Assembly: GCF_016481305.1 (NCBI RefSeq)
Contig: NZ_JAENBO010000002.1
Coordinates: 124,001-188,000, forward strand
DNA length: 64,000 nt
Direction: 5' to 3'
DNA from: Streptococcus pacificus
GTDB taxonomy: Bacteria > Bacillota > Bacilli > Lactobacillales > Streptococcaceae
Within the stretch, counting starts at the first letter, position 1. Each line of letters starts with the position of its first letter. Below, in pieces: positions 1 through 9,872 of this stretch. The translations under genes and the position numbers were made by a program. The notes under the pieces are model-generated. The model saw only the letters and a list, made by a program, of their open reading frames with translations, did no database searches and was not told where the DNA came from.

Positions 1-1672
1 GGGCAAAGCCCAATAGTGTTGCATAAATCAAGATACGATTCCAAATCACAACTGCTTCAATTTCCACTTGATCAAATTTTCTAATATCACGAAGCATATT
101 GTTAAAACTAACCCAATCTTGAAGTACATCATGTCCTCTAGCTTCTAAAAAGCCAAAATCAGCCATAACTTTTTTACGTTGAGCAAAATAGCTAATCATT
201 GTAATGACAAGAATGATGCTAGCCAAATAGACCAACGAATAAGGTGAGATGACATTCCCAATAATAACAACGATGATTAAAGCGACTATTGACAAGATCA
301 ACCCCAAAACAGACGCTCCCAGAGACAATCTATAATATTTTAAATCACTCGGTAAGAAATCTCTTTTGATTTTTTCTAGTGCTTTATTTTCAATAGCTTC
401 AGCTACCAACTGATCAATCTTATTCAATTTTGATTCTAACTTATGGTTAAAACGATCTCCCAAATGGTTGATTTTTTCTGTCAACTCTTCTCCTTTATAA
501 CTTTTCTTCAAAGCTTTTATGTCGTGTTTATTAAATAGAAAAGTTGAAAAAAGTTGATTGATTGCTATTTTTTCTTTTTCACCAAAAGCAAAAGTAATTA
601 ACTCTCTTTCAAATGCGGATGCCCGATCTTTTGAAACAATACTTAATTCCTTGTCTTGAGAAACTGTTAATATTTGACGATCAATGAGGTCTAACAAACT
701 AGCCTTTAAAAGATTTTCAAAGCTAATCTTACCCATATAAGAAGAGGTTTGATTTAATTCAGATTTTAATGTCTTTTCATAAATGTATTTAGCGACAATT
801 AAAGGTGGTAAGTCATCCGGAAGATTGAAAAGGTGACTCTTTTTATTAAAATGATGATGTTTTTCAACATGCCGTTTAAATAAAAGAAAGAAAAAAATAG
901 CTAGTATTGCTAAAAAACCAATAGCAATAGGAAAGGCTCTATCAAGCAATGAATGGATAGCTGCTTGCTTGAATGCGATATCATTTTCAAGGCGATTGAA
1001 GTCTTCTTTTCTTGTTGTAGGTAATTTAAATTCTGTAGATACTGGGCTTCCTTCCCAATAACCATGTAACTCCAATCGATTAGAGACGTTAGTAGCAATC
1101 AAATGATAAGCATTTTCCTCAGAGGTTATTGTAGGTTGCCTTTTCCCAAAGCCTGTATGCGCATAAAGATTTTGATCTTCAGAAATAAAGTCTGTTTTCA
1201 CTGTAAAATCGACTTGTTTCAAAGTTCTATCCCAATCACTGATAGGGACCCAATTAAGCTCAGCAATATCTTGGTAGGCAAACAAAATTTCCTTTAGTTG
1301 CCATTCAACAACAACAACAACTTTATCTCCTTTTTGCCCCTTGTTATAGATTTTTAAGCTATAACCATCACCCAAATCTGTGACTTCCTGCTCAGAATTG
1401 ACTAAAATGTTATTGTGATAAACAGTGACTACAGGATTTGGATCAATATAGAACCCTTCAGGCATTTTTCCTGCTTGTCCCAGAGTCACTATTTGACCGT
1501 TATAAGAACTATCAAAATCATAGTCAATAATTTGCTTGAAATTGGCTGTATTATCTTCATGAATAATCAATTCCCCAGAATAATAAGGAATCGAATAAGA
1601 AACGTCTGCATAAGTAGACTCATTAAATAAGAAAAATAGTGCTGCAAAAAGTATTAAAATAATCCTTTTCAT
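1..1672 (-). CDS. DUF2207-family membrane protein, C-terminus beyond window
   Basis: The reading frame is open from an ATG at 1672 to the first base of the window, so the C-terminus is missing; about 557 codons are visible. The protein has a hydrophobic signal segment (about residues 4-22), an extracellular beta-rich domain of about 220 residues, one transmembrane helix near residue 250 (AIGFLAILAIFFFLLFK), a cytoplasmic region rich in Lys/Glu, and a transmembrane pair near residues 450-490. This arrangement is that of the DUF2207 predicted membrane proteins common in streptococci and other Firmicutes; their function is not established. A GAGGT ribosome-binding site lies 6 bases before the start. 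The gene diverges from the amino-acid transporter at 1806. Confidence 0.8.
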   Translation of the reverse strand, partial: MKRIILILFAALFFLFNESTYADVSYSIPYYSGELIIHEDNTANFKQIIDYDFDSSYNGQIVTLGQAGKMPEGFYIDPNPVVTVYHNNILVNSEQEVTDLGDGYSLKIYNKGQKGDKVVVVVEWQLKEILFAYQDIAELNWVPISDWDRTLKQVDFTVKTDFISEDQNLYAHTGFGKRQPTITSEENAYHLIATNVSNRLELHGYWEGSPVSTEFKLPTTRKEDFNRLENDIAFKQAAIHSLLDRAFPIAIGFLAILAIFFFLLFKRHVEKHHHFNKKSHLFNLPDDLPPLIVAKYIYEKTLKSELNQTSSYMGKISFENLLKASLLDLIDRQILTVSQDKELSIVSKDRASAFERELITFAFGEKEKIAINQLFSTFLFNKHDIKALKKSYKGEELTEKINHLGDRFNHKLESKLNKIDQLVAEAIENKALEKIKRDFLPSDLKYYRLSLGASVLGLILSIVALIIVVIIGNVISPYSLVYLASIILVITMISYFAQRKKVMADFGFLEARGHDVLQDWVSFNNMLRDIRKFDQVEIEAVVIWNRILIYATLLGFA

Positions 1673-1747
1673 TAGAAACCTCAGAAATATTATTCCTATT
1701 TATTTTACCACAAAACCCTTTAAAATCGTATTTATCAATCAAGTAAA

Positions 1748-1776
1748 TTGTCAAACACCTTTATTTAAGATACAAT
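1748..1776 (+). promoter_or_regulatory. sigma-A promoter of the amino-acid ABC transporter operon
   Basis: TTGTCA (1748-1753) and TACAAT (1771-1776) are separated by 17 bases. An AGGAGG ribosome-binding site follows at about 1795-1800, just ahead of the ATG at 1806. Confidence 0.7.
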
Positions 1777-1805
1777 GGAAGGCAATATACTTACAGGAGG
1801 TTGAT

Positions 1806-3371
1806 ATGAAAAAGATATTATTTACTATTTTAGCAACAGTTTCTTTTTTATTTGCTGGCGTAACTAGTATCCAAGCAGACGATTATTTACGTGTTGGAAT
1901 GGAAGCTGCTTATGCTCCTTTTAACTGGACTCAAGAAACCAATAAAAACGGGGCAGTCCCTATAGAAGGTTCTTCTCAATTTGCAAATGGTTATGATGTT
2001 CACGTTGCTCAAAAAATCGCTGATAGACTCGGTAAAAAATTAATTGTTGTGAAAACCTCTTGGAGTGGTCTTATTCCTGCTCTCACCTCCGGTAAGATTG
2101 ATATGATTATTGCTGGGATGAGTCCCACAGAAGAAAGAAAATTAGAGATTGATTTTTCAACTAGTTACTATACAAGTAAACCAATTCTAGTCGTTAAAAA
2201 AGATAACCCTTATGCGAGTAGTAATACTTTAGCTGATTTTTCGCAAGCTAAAATCACCTCTCAACAAGGCGTATATCTCTATGACCTTATTGACCAAATC
2301 CCTAATGTTTCTAAACAAACGGCCATGGCTGATTTTGGACAAATGCGACAAGCTCTTCAATCAGGAGTGATTGATGCTTATGTATCAGAGCGTCCTGATG
2401 GTATCTCTGCTGAAATGGCTAACTCTGATTTTAAAATGATCCAATTAAGTGATGGTTTTAAAGTGAGTGAATCAGATGTTGCCTTAGCTATTGGGCTTCG
2501 AAAATATGATCCCATCATGGCACAAGTCAATAGCGTTCTGGAGGACTTTTCAACAGAGCAACAAATCGCCCTAATGGATGACATTATTGCTCTTCAACCA
2601 ATCCAGGAAGAAACTGGAGAAAAACCTCATTTTATTAGTCAAGTCATTACTATTGTTCAAAACAACTGGAAACAGCTCCTAAGAGGGACTGGGATGACTC
2701 TATTCATTTCCATTCTAGGAACGATTTTAGGAACCAGCATAGGCTTATTGATCGGTGTTTATAAAACAGCTCCAAAAGCAAGCCATAAAGGACTCTTGAT
2801 TTTACAAAAAGCATTTAATGCTCTGATTAATGTCTATATTGAAGTCTTTCGTGGAACACCAATGATTGTACAATCCATGGTGATCTATTATGGTACTGCT
2901 CAGGCCTTTGGCTTATCAATTGACCGAACACTTGCTGCTGTCTTCATTGTATCGATTAATACGGGTGCTTATATGAGTGAGATTGTCCGTGGTGGTATTT
3001 TTTCTATCGATAAGGGGCAATTTGAAGCCGCAACCGCACTTGGGATGACTCATAGACAAACCATGAGAAAAATCATTCTTCCTCAGGTCATGCGAAATAT
3101 TTTGCCAGCAACCGGAAATGAGTTTGTTATCAATATTAAAGATACTTCCGTACTAAATGTTATTTCTGTGGTTGAGCTCTACTTTTCGGGGAATACTGTG
3201 GCTACCCAAACGTATCAGTACTTCCAAACCTTTACAGTGATAGCGATTATCTACTTTGTTCTCACTTTCACGGTGACAAGAATTCTGCGTTATATTGAAA
3301 AACGTCTTGATACTGATCACTACACAACGGGAGCTAATCAAATGCAATTGGAGGTGGCAAACCATGACTAA
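1806..3371 (+). CDS. Polar amino-acid ABC transporter, fused substrate-binding protein and permease
   Basis: This is a 521-residue fusion. A cleavable signal (about residues 1-24) precedes an SBP_bac_3 domain (about 27-265) with the typical [13 protein letters not shown] opening and [16 protein letters not shown] segment. A BPD_transp_1 permease follows (about 290-500), with the EAA-loop region at [20 protein letters not shown]. Such fusions are the GlnP-type importers of lactic acid bacteria, where the binding domain is tethered to the permease. Substrates are usually glutamine, glutamate or other polar amino acids; the exact one cannot be read here. The ATPase gene overlaps its 3' end by 8 bases, so the two are translationally coupled. 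Confidence 0.93.
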   Translation: MKKILFTILATVSFLFAGVTSIQADDYLRVGMEAAYAPFNWTQETNKNGAVPIEGSSQFANGYDVHVAQKIADRLGKKLIVVKTSWSGLIPALTSGKIDMIIAGMSPTEERKLEIDFSTSYYTSKPILVVKKDNPYASSNTLADFSQAKITSQQGVYLYDLIDQIPNVSKQTAMADFGQMRQALQSGVIDAYVSERPDGISAEMANSDFKMIQLSDGFKVSESDVALAIGLRKYDPIMAQVNSVLEDFSTEQQIALMDDIIALQPIQEETGEKPHFISQVITIVQNNWKQLLRGTGMTLFISILGTILGTSIGLLIGVYKTAPKASHKGLLILQKAFNALINVYIEVFRGTPMIVQSMVIYYGTAQAFGLSIDRTLAAVFIVSINTGAYMSEIVRGGIFSIDKGQFEAATALGMTHRQTMRKIILPQVMRNILPATGNEFVINIKDTSVLNVISVVELYFSGNTVATQTYQYFQTFTVIAIIYFVLTFTVTRILRYIEKRLDTDHYTTGANQMQLEVANHD

Positions 3372-4104
3372 TACCATACTTGAAATTAAACATCTTAAAA
3401 AATCATATGGCCAAAATCAGGTTTTAAAAGATATTTCTCTAACAATTAACAAGGGGCAAGTCATCTCAATTATCGGTAGTTCAGGCTCTGGTAAATCAAC
3501 ACTCCTTCGATCGATTAATCTCCTTGAATCACCTACTGAGGGAGAAATCCTTTATCATGGAAAAAATGTGCTCGAAAAAGGCTTTGACCTAACTACCTAT
3601 CGTGAAAAGCTGGGGATGGTTTTTCAATCCTTTAACTTATTTAATAATTTAAATGTGTTAGAAAATGTGATGGTCGCTCAAACGACCGTTTTAAAAAGAG
3701 ATAAAAGTGAAGCAGAACAAATTGCTAAGGAAAATCTCAACCAAGTAGGAATGACCGAACAATACTGGTTGGCTAAGCCCAAACAATTATCAGGTGGGCA
3801 AAAACAAAGAGTTGCTATTGCTAGAGCTCTAGCCCTTGATCCTGAAGCTATCCTTTTTGATGAACCCACTTCTGCTCTTGACCCTGAGATGGTTGGTGAG
3901 GTTTTAAAAACCATGCAAGATTTAGCCAAGTCAGGCTTAACCATGATTATTGTGACACATGAAATGGATTTTGCTCGTGACGTATCAGACACGGTTATCT
4001 TTATGGATAAAGGCATTATTGCTGAACAAGGTAGTCCAAAACAAATCTTTGAAACACCAAAAGAAGAAAGAACTAAAGAGTTCTTAAAACGTTTTTTGAA
4101 ATAA
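3364..4104 (+). CDS. Polar amino-acid ABC transporter ATP-binding protein
   Basis: This 246-residue ABC ATPase carries Walker [10 protein letters not shown], a Q-loop (VFQSFNLF), signature LSGGQKQR, Walker [15 protein letters not shown] and an H-loop (THEMDFA), which is the GlnQ/HisP class. The start was placed at the ATG at 3364, not at an in-frame ATG at 3295: the GGAGGTGG ribosome-binding site at 3349-3356 fits it and the N-terminus ([16 protein letters not shown]) matches the family. It overlaps the upstream permease by 8 bases and would energise it. A strong terminator follows. Confidence 0.95.
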   Translation: MTNTILEIKHLKKSYGQNQVLKDISLTINKGQVISIIGSSGSGKSTLLRSINLLESPTEGEILYHGKNVLEKGFDLTTYREKLGMVFQSFNLFNNLNVLENVMVAQTTVLKRDKSEAEQIAKENLNQVGMTEQYWLAKPKQLSGGQKQRVAIARALALDPEAILFDEPTSALDPEMVGEVLKTMQDLAKSGLTMIIVTHEMDFARDVSDTVIFMDKGIIAEQGSPKQIFETPKEERTKEFLKRFLK

Positions 4105-4113
4105 TCATTAAGA

Positions 4114-4141
4114 AAAAGACCACTCAATTGAGTGGTCTTTT
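4114..4141. terminator. Bidirectional terminator between convergent genes
   Basis: A perfect 28-base palindromic hairpin (AAAAGACCACTCAA and its complement) lies between the converging ABC ATPase and SPFH genes. The A and T runs at its ends allow it to work in both directions. Confidence 0.85.
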
Positions 4142-4168
4142 GACTAGTAGGAAAACTTTCCCATTATA

Positions 4169-5071
4169 TTATTTATGGTTTTTTACTTTCAAAGCAGATA
4201 ACACTTGTGTGCGAATATCTTCAACGCCATCAGGATTGTTTGGCAAGAAAATCGTTTGATTGCCACTCGCTGCAAAAGTATTTAGGGTATCTAAATATTG
4301 GTTGGTTAGCAAAATTGACATGATTTGTTCTTCATTTAAACTAATATTAGCATCTTTTAATTCTTGGATAGAGTCTGCTAAACCATCAACAATGGCTTTA
4401 CGTTGTTGGGCAATACCCACACCATGTAAGCGATCTTTTTCTGCTTCGGCTTCTGCTGCAGTCACAATCTTAATCTTGTCAGCATTTGCTAATTCTTGAG
4501 CAGCCACACGTTTACGTTGTGCAGCATTGATTTCATTCATTGATTGCTTAACTTCCGCATCTGGTTCGACTTTAGTAATCAATGTTTTAACAATGATATA
4601 ACCATAGCTAGACATTTCTTCTGCCACTTGATGTTGGACTTCAAGGGCAATCTCATCTTTTTTCTCAAACAGTTCATCTAGTGTTAGTTTAGGAACAGAG
4701 GAACGTAGGGCATCTTCAATATAGGATTTAATTTGCTCTTCTGGACGCATCAATTTATAATAAGCATCCATAACGTTGTTTTCATTAACACGGTATTGCG
4801 TTGCAATATTTAAGGTAACGAATACATTATCTTGTGTCTTTGTTTCAACAATTAAATCACTTTGAAGCAAACGTAATTGAATACGCGCTGCTAATCGATC
4901 AATACCAAACGGCATTCTTAGATGAATTCCGCTGGAAGACGTTTTTAGATATTTCCCAAAACGTTCTATAATCACTACCGTCTGTTGTCTAACGACATAG
5001 AGAGTACTGATAACGACTGCTAAAATTAATAGCAGAATAAAAATAAACGGTAATAATGTTACGATTAACAT
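4169..5071 (-). CDS. SPFH/stomatin-prohibitin family membrane protein
   Basis: The protein has 300 residues: one N-terminal transmembrane helix (about 5-27), a band-7/SPFH domain (RQQTVVIIERFGKYL through about residue 190), then an Ala/Glu-rich helical stretch (ANADKIKIVTAAEAEAEKDR) that would form coiled-coil oligomers. This matches the QmcA/stomatin-like group. The family scaffolds membrane microdomains and often works with proteases such as FtsH; a specific role here is inference. An AAGGAGG site lies 9 bases before the ATG. The gene appears monocistronic, with its own promoter and a terminator at each end. Confidence 0.9.
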   Translation of the reverse strand: MLIVTLLPFIFILLLILAVVISTLYVVRQQTVVIIERFGKYLKTSSSGIHLRMPFGIDRLAARIQLRLLQSDLIVETKTQDNVFVTLNIATQYRVNENNVMDAYYKLMRPEEQIKSYIEDALRSSVPKLTLDELFEKKDEIALEVQHQVAEEMSSYGYIIVKTLITKVEPDAEVKQSMNEINAAQRKRVAAQELANADKIKIVTAAEAEAEKDRLHGVGIAQQRKAIVDGLADSIQELKDANISLNEEQIMSILLTNQYLDTLNTFAASGNQTIFLPNNPDGVEDIRTQVLSALKVKNHK

Positions 5072-5095
5072 AATGATAATCCTCCTTGTGTATTA

Positions 5096-5124
5096 ATTAT
5101 ATAGTTTTCTTATACACTTTGCAA
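5096..5124 (-). promoter_or_regulatory. sigma-A promoter of the SPFH gene
   Basis: On the minus strand TTGCAA (5119-5124) and TATAAT (5096-5101) are 17 bases apart. They lie 25 bases upstream of the SPFH start. Confidence 0.75.
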
Positions 5125-5183
5125 GAGCTGACTGGTCATTATTAAAAGACTAATCATAAGTTTAAGTTCACAATTTCAATAAA

Positions 5184-5210
5184 TAAAGAGTGGCTTTAAG
5201 CCACTCTTTT
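5184..5210 (-). terminator. Terminator of the rnpA-yidC-jag operon
   Basis: AAGAGTGGCTT pairs with AAGCCACTCTT at 5184-5210, directly after the jag stop codon and followed on the minus strand by an AT-rich tail. Confidence 0.75.
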
Positions 5211-5218
5211 AAAAGCTT

Positions 5219-6139
5219 TTAATCATTACTTGGAACGACAACAACATAACGGTTAGGGTCATTTCCTTCAGAATAACTATCAACACCTTCAATTGCTGTA
5301 ATCGTTTTGTGAATAATTTTTCTTTCTGTATTGCTCATTGGGTTCATTTCATATTTCTCACCTGAGGCGAGAACACGTTTAGCAATTTTCTTAGAAAAAT
5401 CAATTAAAGTCTTCGTTCTATGTTCCACATAATCGTGAACATTAACAGTAACTGAGAAGGCTTTTGAATAATGATCATGAAGATAATTTTGCGCCAATAA
5501 TTGTAATGATTTCAACACCTTACCGTGGTAACCAATCACTCTACCAGGATCTGGAGTGTCAATTTTTAAATTAATTTGGCGATGATTAAGGGTAATATCA
5601 ATACTTGCTTCTAAATCCATTTCATAGATAATTTTAGAAATGTAGTCAGAAACATCTTTACTAGCTTCTTCAATAGAAACTGTCTCTGTTTCATTAGTGT
5701 TTTTTTGCTTTTCTTCGGCACTCAACACTTCTAAAACATTGATATGGCCAGTTTCTTGTAAGATGGTTTGAGGCGATTTCTTACTTTCAAGTAATTGCTC
5801 CTTGACACTGTCATCTATCAGCTCTCCCTTTTCTTCCATTTCTCTAATAATACTTGTCACTTTTCCAAGCTCTACAGTATCTTCTAAACTAGATTTAACA
5901 GGAGCATTTTGTCGATTAATTTCATCAGGAACACCTCTAATGGCTTTTCTATCCGCTTTATTAATGATATTCTCACTGATGTTTTCAATCTCTACCTGTG
6001 CAGGTTTTCTCCCAAATCCTAAAAAGCCTTTTTTTTCACGAGATACCACTTTAATATGGGCTTTTAAACGCGAAATATTAAGTTCTTTTAGGCCAGTTTC
6101 AATAGCCTCTTCAACAGTTTTTCCTGTGAATAAAACCAT
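5219..6139 (-). CDS. khpB: KhpB/Jag RNA-binding protein (SpoIIIJ-associated)
   Basis: The protein has 306 residues: an N-terminal Jag_N domain (MVLFTGKTVEEAIETGLKEL, REKKGFLGFGRKPAQVEI), a variable acidic linker (about 60-150), a KH domain with the PGRVIGYHGKVLKSLQ loop, and a C-terminal R3H domain (NPMSNTERKIIHKTI). In streptococci KhpB pairs with KhpA and affects cell elongation and division through RNA binding. The start at 6139 was chosen over an in-frame ATG at 6184, since that one lies inside yidC and AAGGAGAC precedes 6139. It follows yidC by 10 bases. Confidence 0.93.
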   Translation of the reverse strand: MVLFTGKTVEEAIETGLKELNISRLKAHIKVVSREKKGFLGFGRKPAQVEIENISENIINKADRKAIRGVPDEINRQNAPVKSSLEDTVELGKVTSIIREMEEKGELIDDSVKEQLLESKKSPQTILQETGHINVLEVLSAEEKQKNTNETETVSIEEASKDVSDYISKIIYEMDLEASIDITLNHRQINLKIDTPDPGRVIGYHGKVLKSLQLLAQNYLHDHYSKAFSVTVNVHDYVEHRTKTLIDFSKKIAKRVLASGEKYEMNPMSNTERKIIHKTITAIEGVDSYSEGNDPNRYVVVVPSND

Positions 6140-6149
6140 AATCGTCTCC

Positions 6150-6965
6150 TTATTTTCTCTTTTTTTGTGCTTTTTTCTTGGCACGTCTTATCTTAGCTTG
6201 TTTTTCTTTTTCTTCTCGCTCTAAACGTTCATACTCTGCAATTTTCTTAAAAGGATTATTAAAGATTAACGTTTGGAAAACTTGGTAAGCATTTGAGATT
6301 GTCCAGTAAAGGGCAACACCACTAGCCATATTAATACCAATAATTAAAATCATGATTGGCATGATATACATCATTGCCGTTAAGACACCATTTTTTTCTC
6401 TGATTCCCTTATTACTCAACCATGTTGATAAGAAGGTGAAAATAGCAGCCAACACCGGCAACACAAAATAAGGATCAGGATTAGCGATTTCAAGCCATAA
6501 AAAAGTTCCAGTTTTTAAAAAGGCAACTCGAGAAAGGGCTTGATAAAGCGCTAAAAGAAGTGGCATCTGAATAAATAGAGGTATAAAACTAGAATAAGGA
6601 TTAACGTTATTTTCCTTATAAAGTTGTTGCGAGGCTTCTGCAAGAAGCATACGGCTTTCTGTGTCTTTACCAGGATATTGCTTTTGTAATGCCTTTAGCT
6701 TTGGTTGGATTTCCTGCATTTTTTGACTAGATTTCATTTGCATATTGTAAACGGGCAAAAGAATGGTTCTAATCACTAAAGTAAAGAGGATAATTCCGAT
6801 ACCGGTACGTTCATTAAACGATAAAGCCTGAATCATCTCTGCAAAGAAATAAACAAATTTTTCCCATAATCCGTCTGAATTAGCAGCTATTTCACTTGTC
6901 CCACAAGCTGTCAAAACAACAAGAGAAACAATCACTAACAATGATAATTTAAGTTTCTTTTTCAA
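6150..6965 (-). CDS. yidC: Membrane protein insertase YidC (Oxa1 family lipoprotein)
   Basis: The product has 271 residues. It carries a lipoprotein signal ending LVVLTAC, a YidC/Oxa1 core with five predicted membrane segments (for example [20 protein letters not shown], which contains the conserved hydrophilic-groove Arg), and a very basic C-terminal tail (about residues 245-271) that could contact ribosomes. Firmicutes often have two YidC paralogues; this one is linked to rnpA and jag, the usual arrangement. It lies 3 bases after rnpA. The function is insertion of membrane proteins with or without SecYEG. Confidence 0.95.
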   Translation of the reverse strand: MKKKLKLSLLVIVSLVVLTACGTSEIAANSDGLWEKFVYFFAEMIQALSFNERTGIGIILFTLVIRTILLPVYNMQMKSSQKMQEIQPKLKALQKQYPGKDTESRMLLAEASQQLYKENNVNPYSSFIPLFIQMPLLLALYQALSRVAFLKTGTFLWLEIANPDPYFVLPVLAAIFTFLSTWLSNKGIREKNGVLTAMMYIMPIMILIIGINMASGVALYWTISNAYQVFQTLIFNNPFKKIAEYERLEREEKEKQAKIRRAKKKAQKKRK

Positions 6966-6968
6966 TGG

Positions 6969-7310
6969 TCAACCTTTCTTTGAATAACATTTAGCTAAGC
7001 TAAAGACATGAATCATATTTTTTTTAATGGCTTGATAGTCAAGATCTTCAACACCTTTTCGTGCAATAATCACATAGTCTTTACAATCAATATCTTGTGA
7101 TAATTCCATAAACGCATGGCGTATTTTTCGTTTAATACTATTTCTTACCACGGCATTGCCAAGTTTTTTACTGACTGATAATCCCACTCGATAATGAGGG
7201 TAATGCTTATCTAAATAATATAAAACAAAATGACGATTAGCAGCACTTTTGCCATGATCAAAAATAGCTTTAAAATCTTTATCACTTTTTACACGATGGG
7301 TTTTCTTCAA
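6969..7310 (-). CDS. rnpA: Ribonuclease P protein component
   Basis: This protein is 113 residues long and carries the RnpA signature around [17 protein letters not shown], plus an N-terminal [16 protein letters not shown]. It is the protein cofactor of RNase P, which matures tRNA 5' ends. The start is TTG at 7310, supported by a GGAG box 9 bases upstream and by the conserved LKKTxRVK start of streptococcal RnpA. An in-frame ATG at 7370 lies upstream of the likely promoter and is unlikely to be used. Confidence 0.93.
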   Translation of the reverse strand: MKKTHRVKSDKDFKAIFDHGKSAANRHFVLYYLDKHYPHYRVGLSVSKKLGNAVVRNSIKRKIRHAFMELSQDIDCKDYVIIARKGVEDLDYQAIKKNMIHVFSLAKCYSKKG

Positions 7311-7340
7311 AACACGACTCCAAATATCTAAATTACTATT

Positions 7341-7346
7341 ATTATA
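7341..7346 (-). promoter_or_regulatory. Extended -10 of the rnpA operon
   Basis: The minus strand reads TGGTATAAT at this site, 31-36 bases upstream of the rnpA TTG start. No good -35 was seen. Upstream lies a direct repeat of CTAGTCAT at 7363-7378. Confidence 0.5.
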
Positions 7347-7370
7347 CCATAAAATAATAAGTCTAGTCAT

Positions 7371-7595
7371 CTAGTCATTTGCCTTATCAACGAGATGTCT
7401 TGTTTATTAATCTCACAAGGTTATATTATATCATGACACTTCTATAAAAACAACGTTACTTCCCTCAAACACTTAAAAATAGCCAGCTTTATTCCCCAAA
7501 AACGAAAAATAAAGCCGACTACCTAAAAATTGATTTATAATCATTGCCGATGAGGCAAAACAGTTAATTAAAAAGAAAAGGTGATCAAGCAATGA
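7371..7595. other. Intergenic region with hairpins, no gene seen
   Basis: This AT-rich 225-base gap contains no convincing coding frame. It holds an 8-bp stem at 7486-7515 (GCTTTATT/AATAAAGC). At 7576-7598, at the end of the small membrane protein gene, there is a TGATCA-based hairpin followed on the minus strand by a T-rich tract, probably its terminator. Confidence 0.5.
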
Positions 7596-7913
7596 TCAAC
7601 GATTTAGTAACATGATCACGAGAATTATCGTTATCACCCCATGAATGACTAAATGAGAAAGATGAATTTCTTGATAAATTAGCTTACCATTAATGGGTCT
7701 GATAATTAAAAAGGCTATTAAACTACCGATTATGACATAATGCAAATTAATCATAGAAAAGGTTCCTAATAAAAACATAGAGAAGCTTGCAATCATCAAT
7801 ACAATTGGTATAATATTAAGCAACAAAAGCCATAAAGGCATTTTTTGATAGCTACTTATAACAGCTAAAGCCATTAGAAATAGATAGATGAAGGGTAGAA
7901 TGAGTGAGAACAT
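7596..7913 (-). CDS. Small membrane protein of unknown function, MerR-controlled
   Basis: The product has 105 residues and three to four predicted transmembrane helices (about 3-20, 27-49, 55-72 and 86-102), with very few charged residues. I do not recognise the family. It is divergent from a MerR regulator, and the shared 69-base intergenic region contains a consensus promoter for this gene with a 19-base spacer and an internal dyad. That is the classic target architecture of MerR activators. The gene is therefore probably the regulated output of the neighbouring regulator. AAAGGAG lies in front of the ATG. Confidence 0.75.
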   Translation of the reverse strand: MFSLILPFIYLFLMALAVISSYQKMPLWLLLLNIIPIVLMIASFSMFLLGTFSMINLHYVIIGSLIAFLIIRPINGKLIYQEIHLSHLVIHGVITIILVIMLLNR

Positions 7914-7940
7914 GGTTGTCTCCTTTCTTAACTTTTCTTC

Positions 7941-7971
7941 ATTATAAAATGAGGGGCTAAGCCCCTGTCAA
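7941..7971 (-). promoter_or_regulatory. MerR-type promoter with 19-bp spacer and internal dyad
   Basis: On the minus strand TTGACA (7966-7971) and TATAAT (7941-7946) are both perfect consensus but 19 bases apart. The 13-base dyad GGGGCT-A-AGCCCC (7953-7965) lies in the spacer. MerR-family activators use overlong spacers of this kind, twisting the DNA to realign the two elements. The -35 overlaps the ribosome-binding site of the divergent merR-like gene. Confidence 0.8.
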
Positions 7972-7982
7972 GGAGATGACTC

Positions 7983-8354
7983 ATGAAAACAGGAACTGTC
8001 GTGAAAAAATACCAAATTTCGCGAGATAGCTTACGATTTTATATTGAAAAAGGCTTGCTTTCTCCCGAAAAAAAAGAAGCTCACTATGATTGGTCACAAA
8101 AAGATTGCGAAGACCTTGAAAATATTATTGGTTTACGTGACTTGGGCTTTTCCATCAAATCTATTCTTCGCCTCAAATGGCTTCATGACAAAAAATGTGG
8201 CACTAAAGAACAACTAGAAGAAAACAAGGCCGTTTTAATAGAAGAAATTGAAAATAGAACAAAAGAGCTTGAACATATTAGTTATCAAAAAAGACAATTA
8301 GAAGATCTTCTACAACAATTAGCAATCAATTTAAAAAATCTATCAGAAAACTGA
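7983..8354 (+). CDS. MerR-family transcriptional regulator
   Basis: This 123-residue protein has an N-terminal winged helix-turn-helix (GTVVKKYQISRDSLRFYIEK; then GLLSPEKK, LRDLGFSIKSI) and a C-terminal coiled coil (about residues 75-120) for dimerisation. It lacks a long effector-binding domain and has no conserved metal-binding Cys set (Cys is seen at KDCEDL and at KKCGTK), so the inducer cannot be inferred. AAGGAG precedes the ATG. It is divergent from the 105-residue membrane protein whose promoter carries the expected operator. Confidence 0.9.
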   Translation: MKTGTVVKKYQISRDSLRFYIEKGLLSPEKKEAHYDWSQKDCEDLENIIGLRDLGFSIKSILRLKWLHDKKCGTKEQLEENKAVLIEEIENRTKELEHISYQKRQLEDLLQQLAINLKNLSEN

Positions 8355-8364
8355 TAGATTTTTT
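8333..8364. terminator. Bidirectional terminator between merR-like gene and gltX
   Basis: AAAAAATCTATCAG pairs with CTGATAGATTTTTT around an AAAA loop. It overlaps the end of the regulator gene and lies 2 bases from the convergent gltX stop. Confidence 0.9.
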
Positions 8365-8366
8365 AA

Positions 8367-9833
8367 TTACAAGGTTTTTAAGATATTGTTGATATGTTCA
8401 ATTGATTGTTGTCTACCTAGCAAATAAATGGTGTTTGGTAGGTCAGGTCCATGCATTTCTCCTGAAACAGCAATACGAATTGGCATAAAGAGGTTTTTTC
8501 CTTTTATACCAGTCTCTTTTTGGACAGCTTTAATTTGTGGGAAGATGTTTTCTGGTTTAAAGTCTTCATCTGATAAAGCCTCTAATTTGTCTTTAAATTG
8601 ACCAAGTACCGTTGGTACTGTCTCTCCTTGTAGGACCTCTTTTTCAGCTTCTCCCAATTCTGGAAAATCAGAAAAGAATAAATCTGTCAAAGGAACAATC
8701 GCATCAATAGAGACCAGTTGAGGTTGATAAAGGGCAACCAATTCTTTTGATTTCTCATTGAGGCGACCTGCTTTTTCTAAAAATGGTTTAGCCAATTCAT
8801 AAATCTTATCAGCTTCTGCATTTTTAATATAGTCGTTACTCATCCAGTCCAATTTCTTTTGATCAAAGGCTGCTGGTGATTTACTCAAGCGATTTTCATC
8901 AAAAAGTTTAATCAACTCTTCACGAGAAAAAATTTCTTCTTCACCACCAGGGTTCCAACCAAGAAGCGCAATAAAATTAAAGACGGCTTCTGGTAAATAA
9001 CCTTTTTGACGATAGTCTTCAATGAATTGAAGCGTGTTAGTATCACGTTTTGAGAGTTTCTTTCCAGTCTCGCTATTAATGATAAGCGTCATATGACCAA
9101 ATTCTGGTGCTTTCCAACCCAAAGCCTCATAAACCATGAGTTGCTTTGGTGTATTGGCAATGTGGTCATCACCACGAATAACATGACTTATCTCCATCAA
9201 ATGATCATCAATAACAACAGCAAAATTGTAGGTTGGATAGCCATCTTTTTTCTGGATAACCCAGTCTCCACCAATATTGGCACCTTCAAAGCTAATCTCG
9301 CCCTTAACCATATCATGCCATTGATAAATTCCTTTTTCATTAACTGCTAAACGAACCGTTGGCACAATTCCCTTAGCCACTCTATCAGCGATATAAGCCT
9401 CTTTTTCTTCGTCATTCATGCCTAGAAATTCATTGACATAGCGAGGTGTTTCACCTGCTGCTTCTTGGCGTTCACGCTCAGCAGCCAACTCTTCTTCTGT
9501 CACATAAGATTTGTAGGCAAGACCTTTTTCAAGGAGTTCATCAACATATTTTTGGTAGATATCAAGACGTTCTGATTGGCGATATGGACCAAACTCATCC
9601 TTAGGGTTAACAGGACTCTCATCCCAGTCCATTCCTAACCACTTCAGGTTATCTAATTGCGAGCGCTCACCATCTTCAACATGGCGTTTACGGTCAGTGT
9701 CTTCAATACGAATAATAAAATCTCCACCATGGTGACGAGCGTATAAATAGTTAAATAATGCTGTACGAGCATTCCCGATATGTAATAGTCCTGTTGGACT
9801 TGGTGCATAGCGCACACGAATCTTATTAGTCAA
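8367..9833 (-). CDS. gltX: Glutamyl-tRNA synthetase
   Basis: This class I aminoacyl-tRNA synthetase has 488 residues, with the HIGH motif as HIGN ([18 protein letters not shown]) and the KMSKS motif as KLSKR. The C-terminal anticodon-binding region is helical. In Firmicutes this is normally the non-discriminating enzyme that also charges tRNA-Gln for later amidation. The start is TTG at 9833, supported by an AGGAGAA site 8 bases upstream; no better ATG is available and the motif spacing is right. No T-box was seen upstream. Confidence 0.96.
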   Translation of the reverse strand: MTNKIRVRYAPSPTGLLHIGNARTALFNYLYARHHGGDFIIRIEDTDRKRHVEDGERSQLDNLKWLGMDWDESPVNPKDEFGPYRQSERLDIYQKYVDELLEKGLAYKSYVTEEELAAERERQEAAGETPRYVNEFLGMNDEEKEAYIADRVAKGIVPTVRLAVNEKGIYQWHDMVKGEISFEGANIGGDWVIQKKDGYPTYNFAVVIDDHLMEISHVIRGDDHIANTPKQLMVYEALGWKAPEFGHMTLIINSETGKKLSKRDTNTLQFIEDYRQKGYLPEAVFNFIALLGWNPGGEEEIFSREELIKLFDENRLSKSPAAFDQKKLDWMSNDYIKNAEADKIYELAKPFLEKAGRLNEKSKELVALYQPQLVSIDAIVPLTDLFFSDFPELGEAEKEVLQGETVPTVLGQFKDKLEALSDEDFKPENIFPQIKAVQKETGIKGKNLFMPIRIAVSGEMHGPDLPNTIYLLGRQQSIEHINNILKTL

Positions 9834-9866
9834 AATAGTTCTCCTATATGGTTTTAAATCGTCATT

Positions 9867-9872
9867 ATTATA
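9867..9872 (-). promoter_or_regulatory. Extended -10 upstream of gltX
   Basis: The minus strand reads TGATATAAT, an extended -10 sequence, about 34 bases before the TTG start. No clear -35 is present. Confidence 0.45.
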
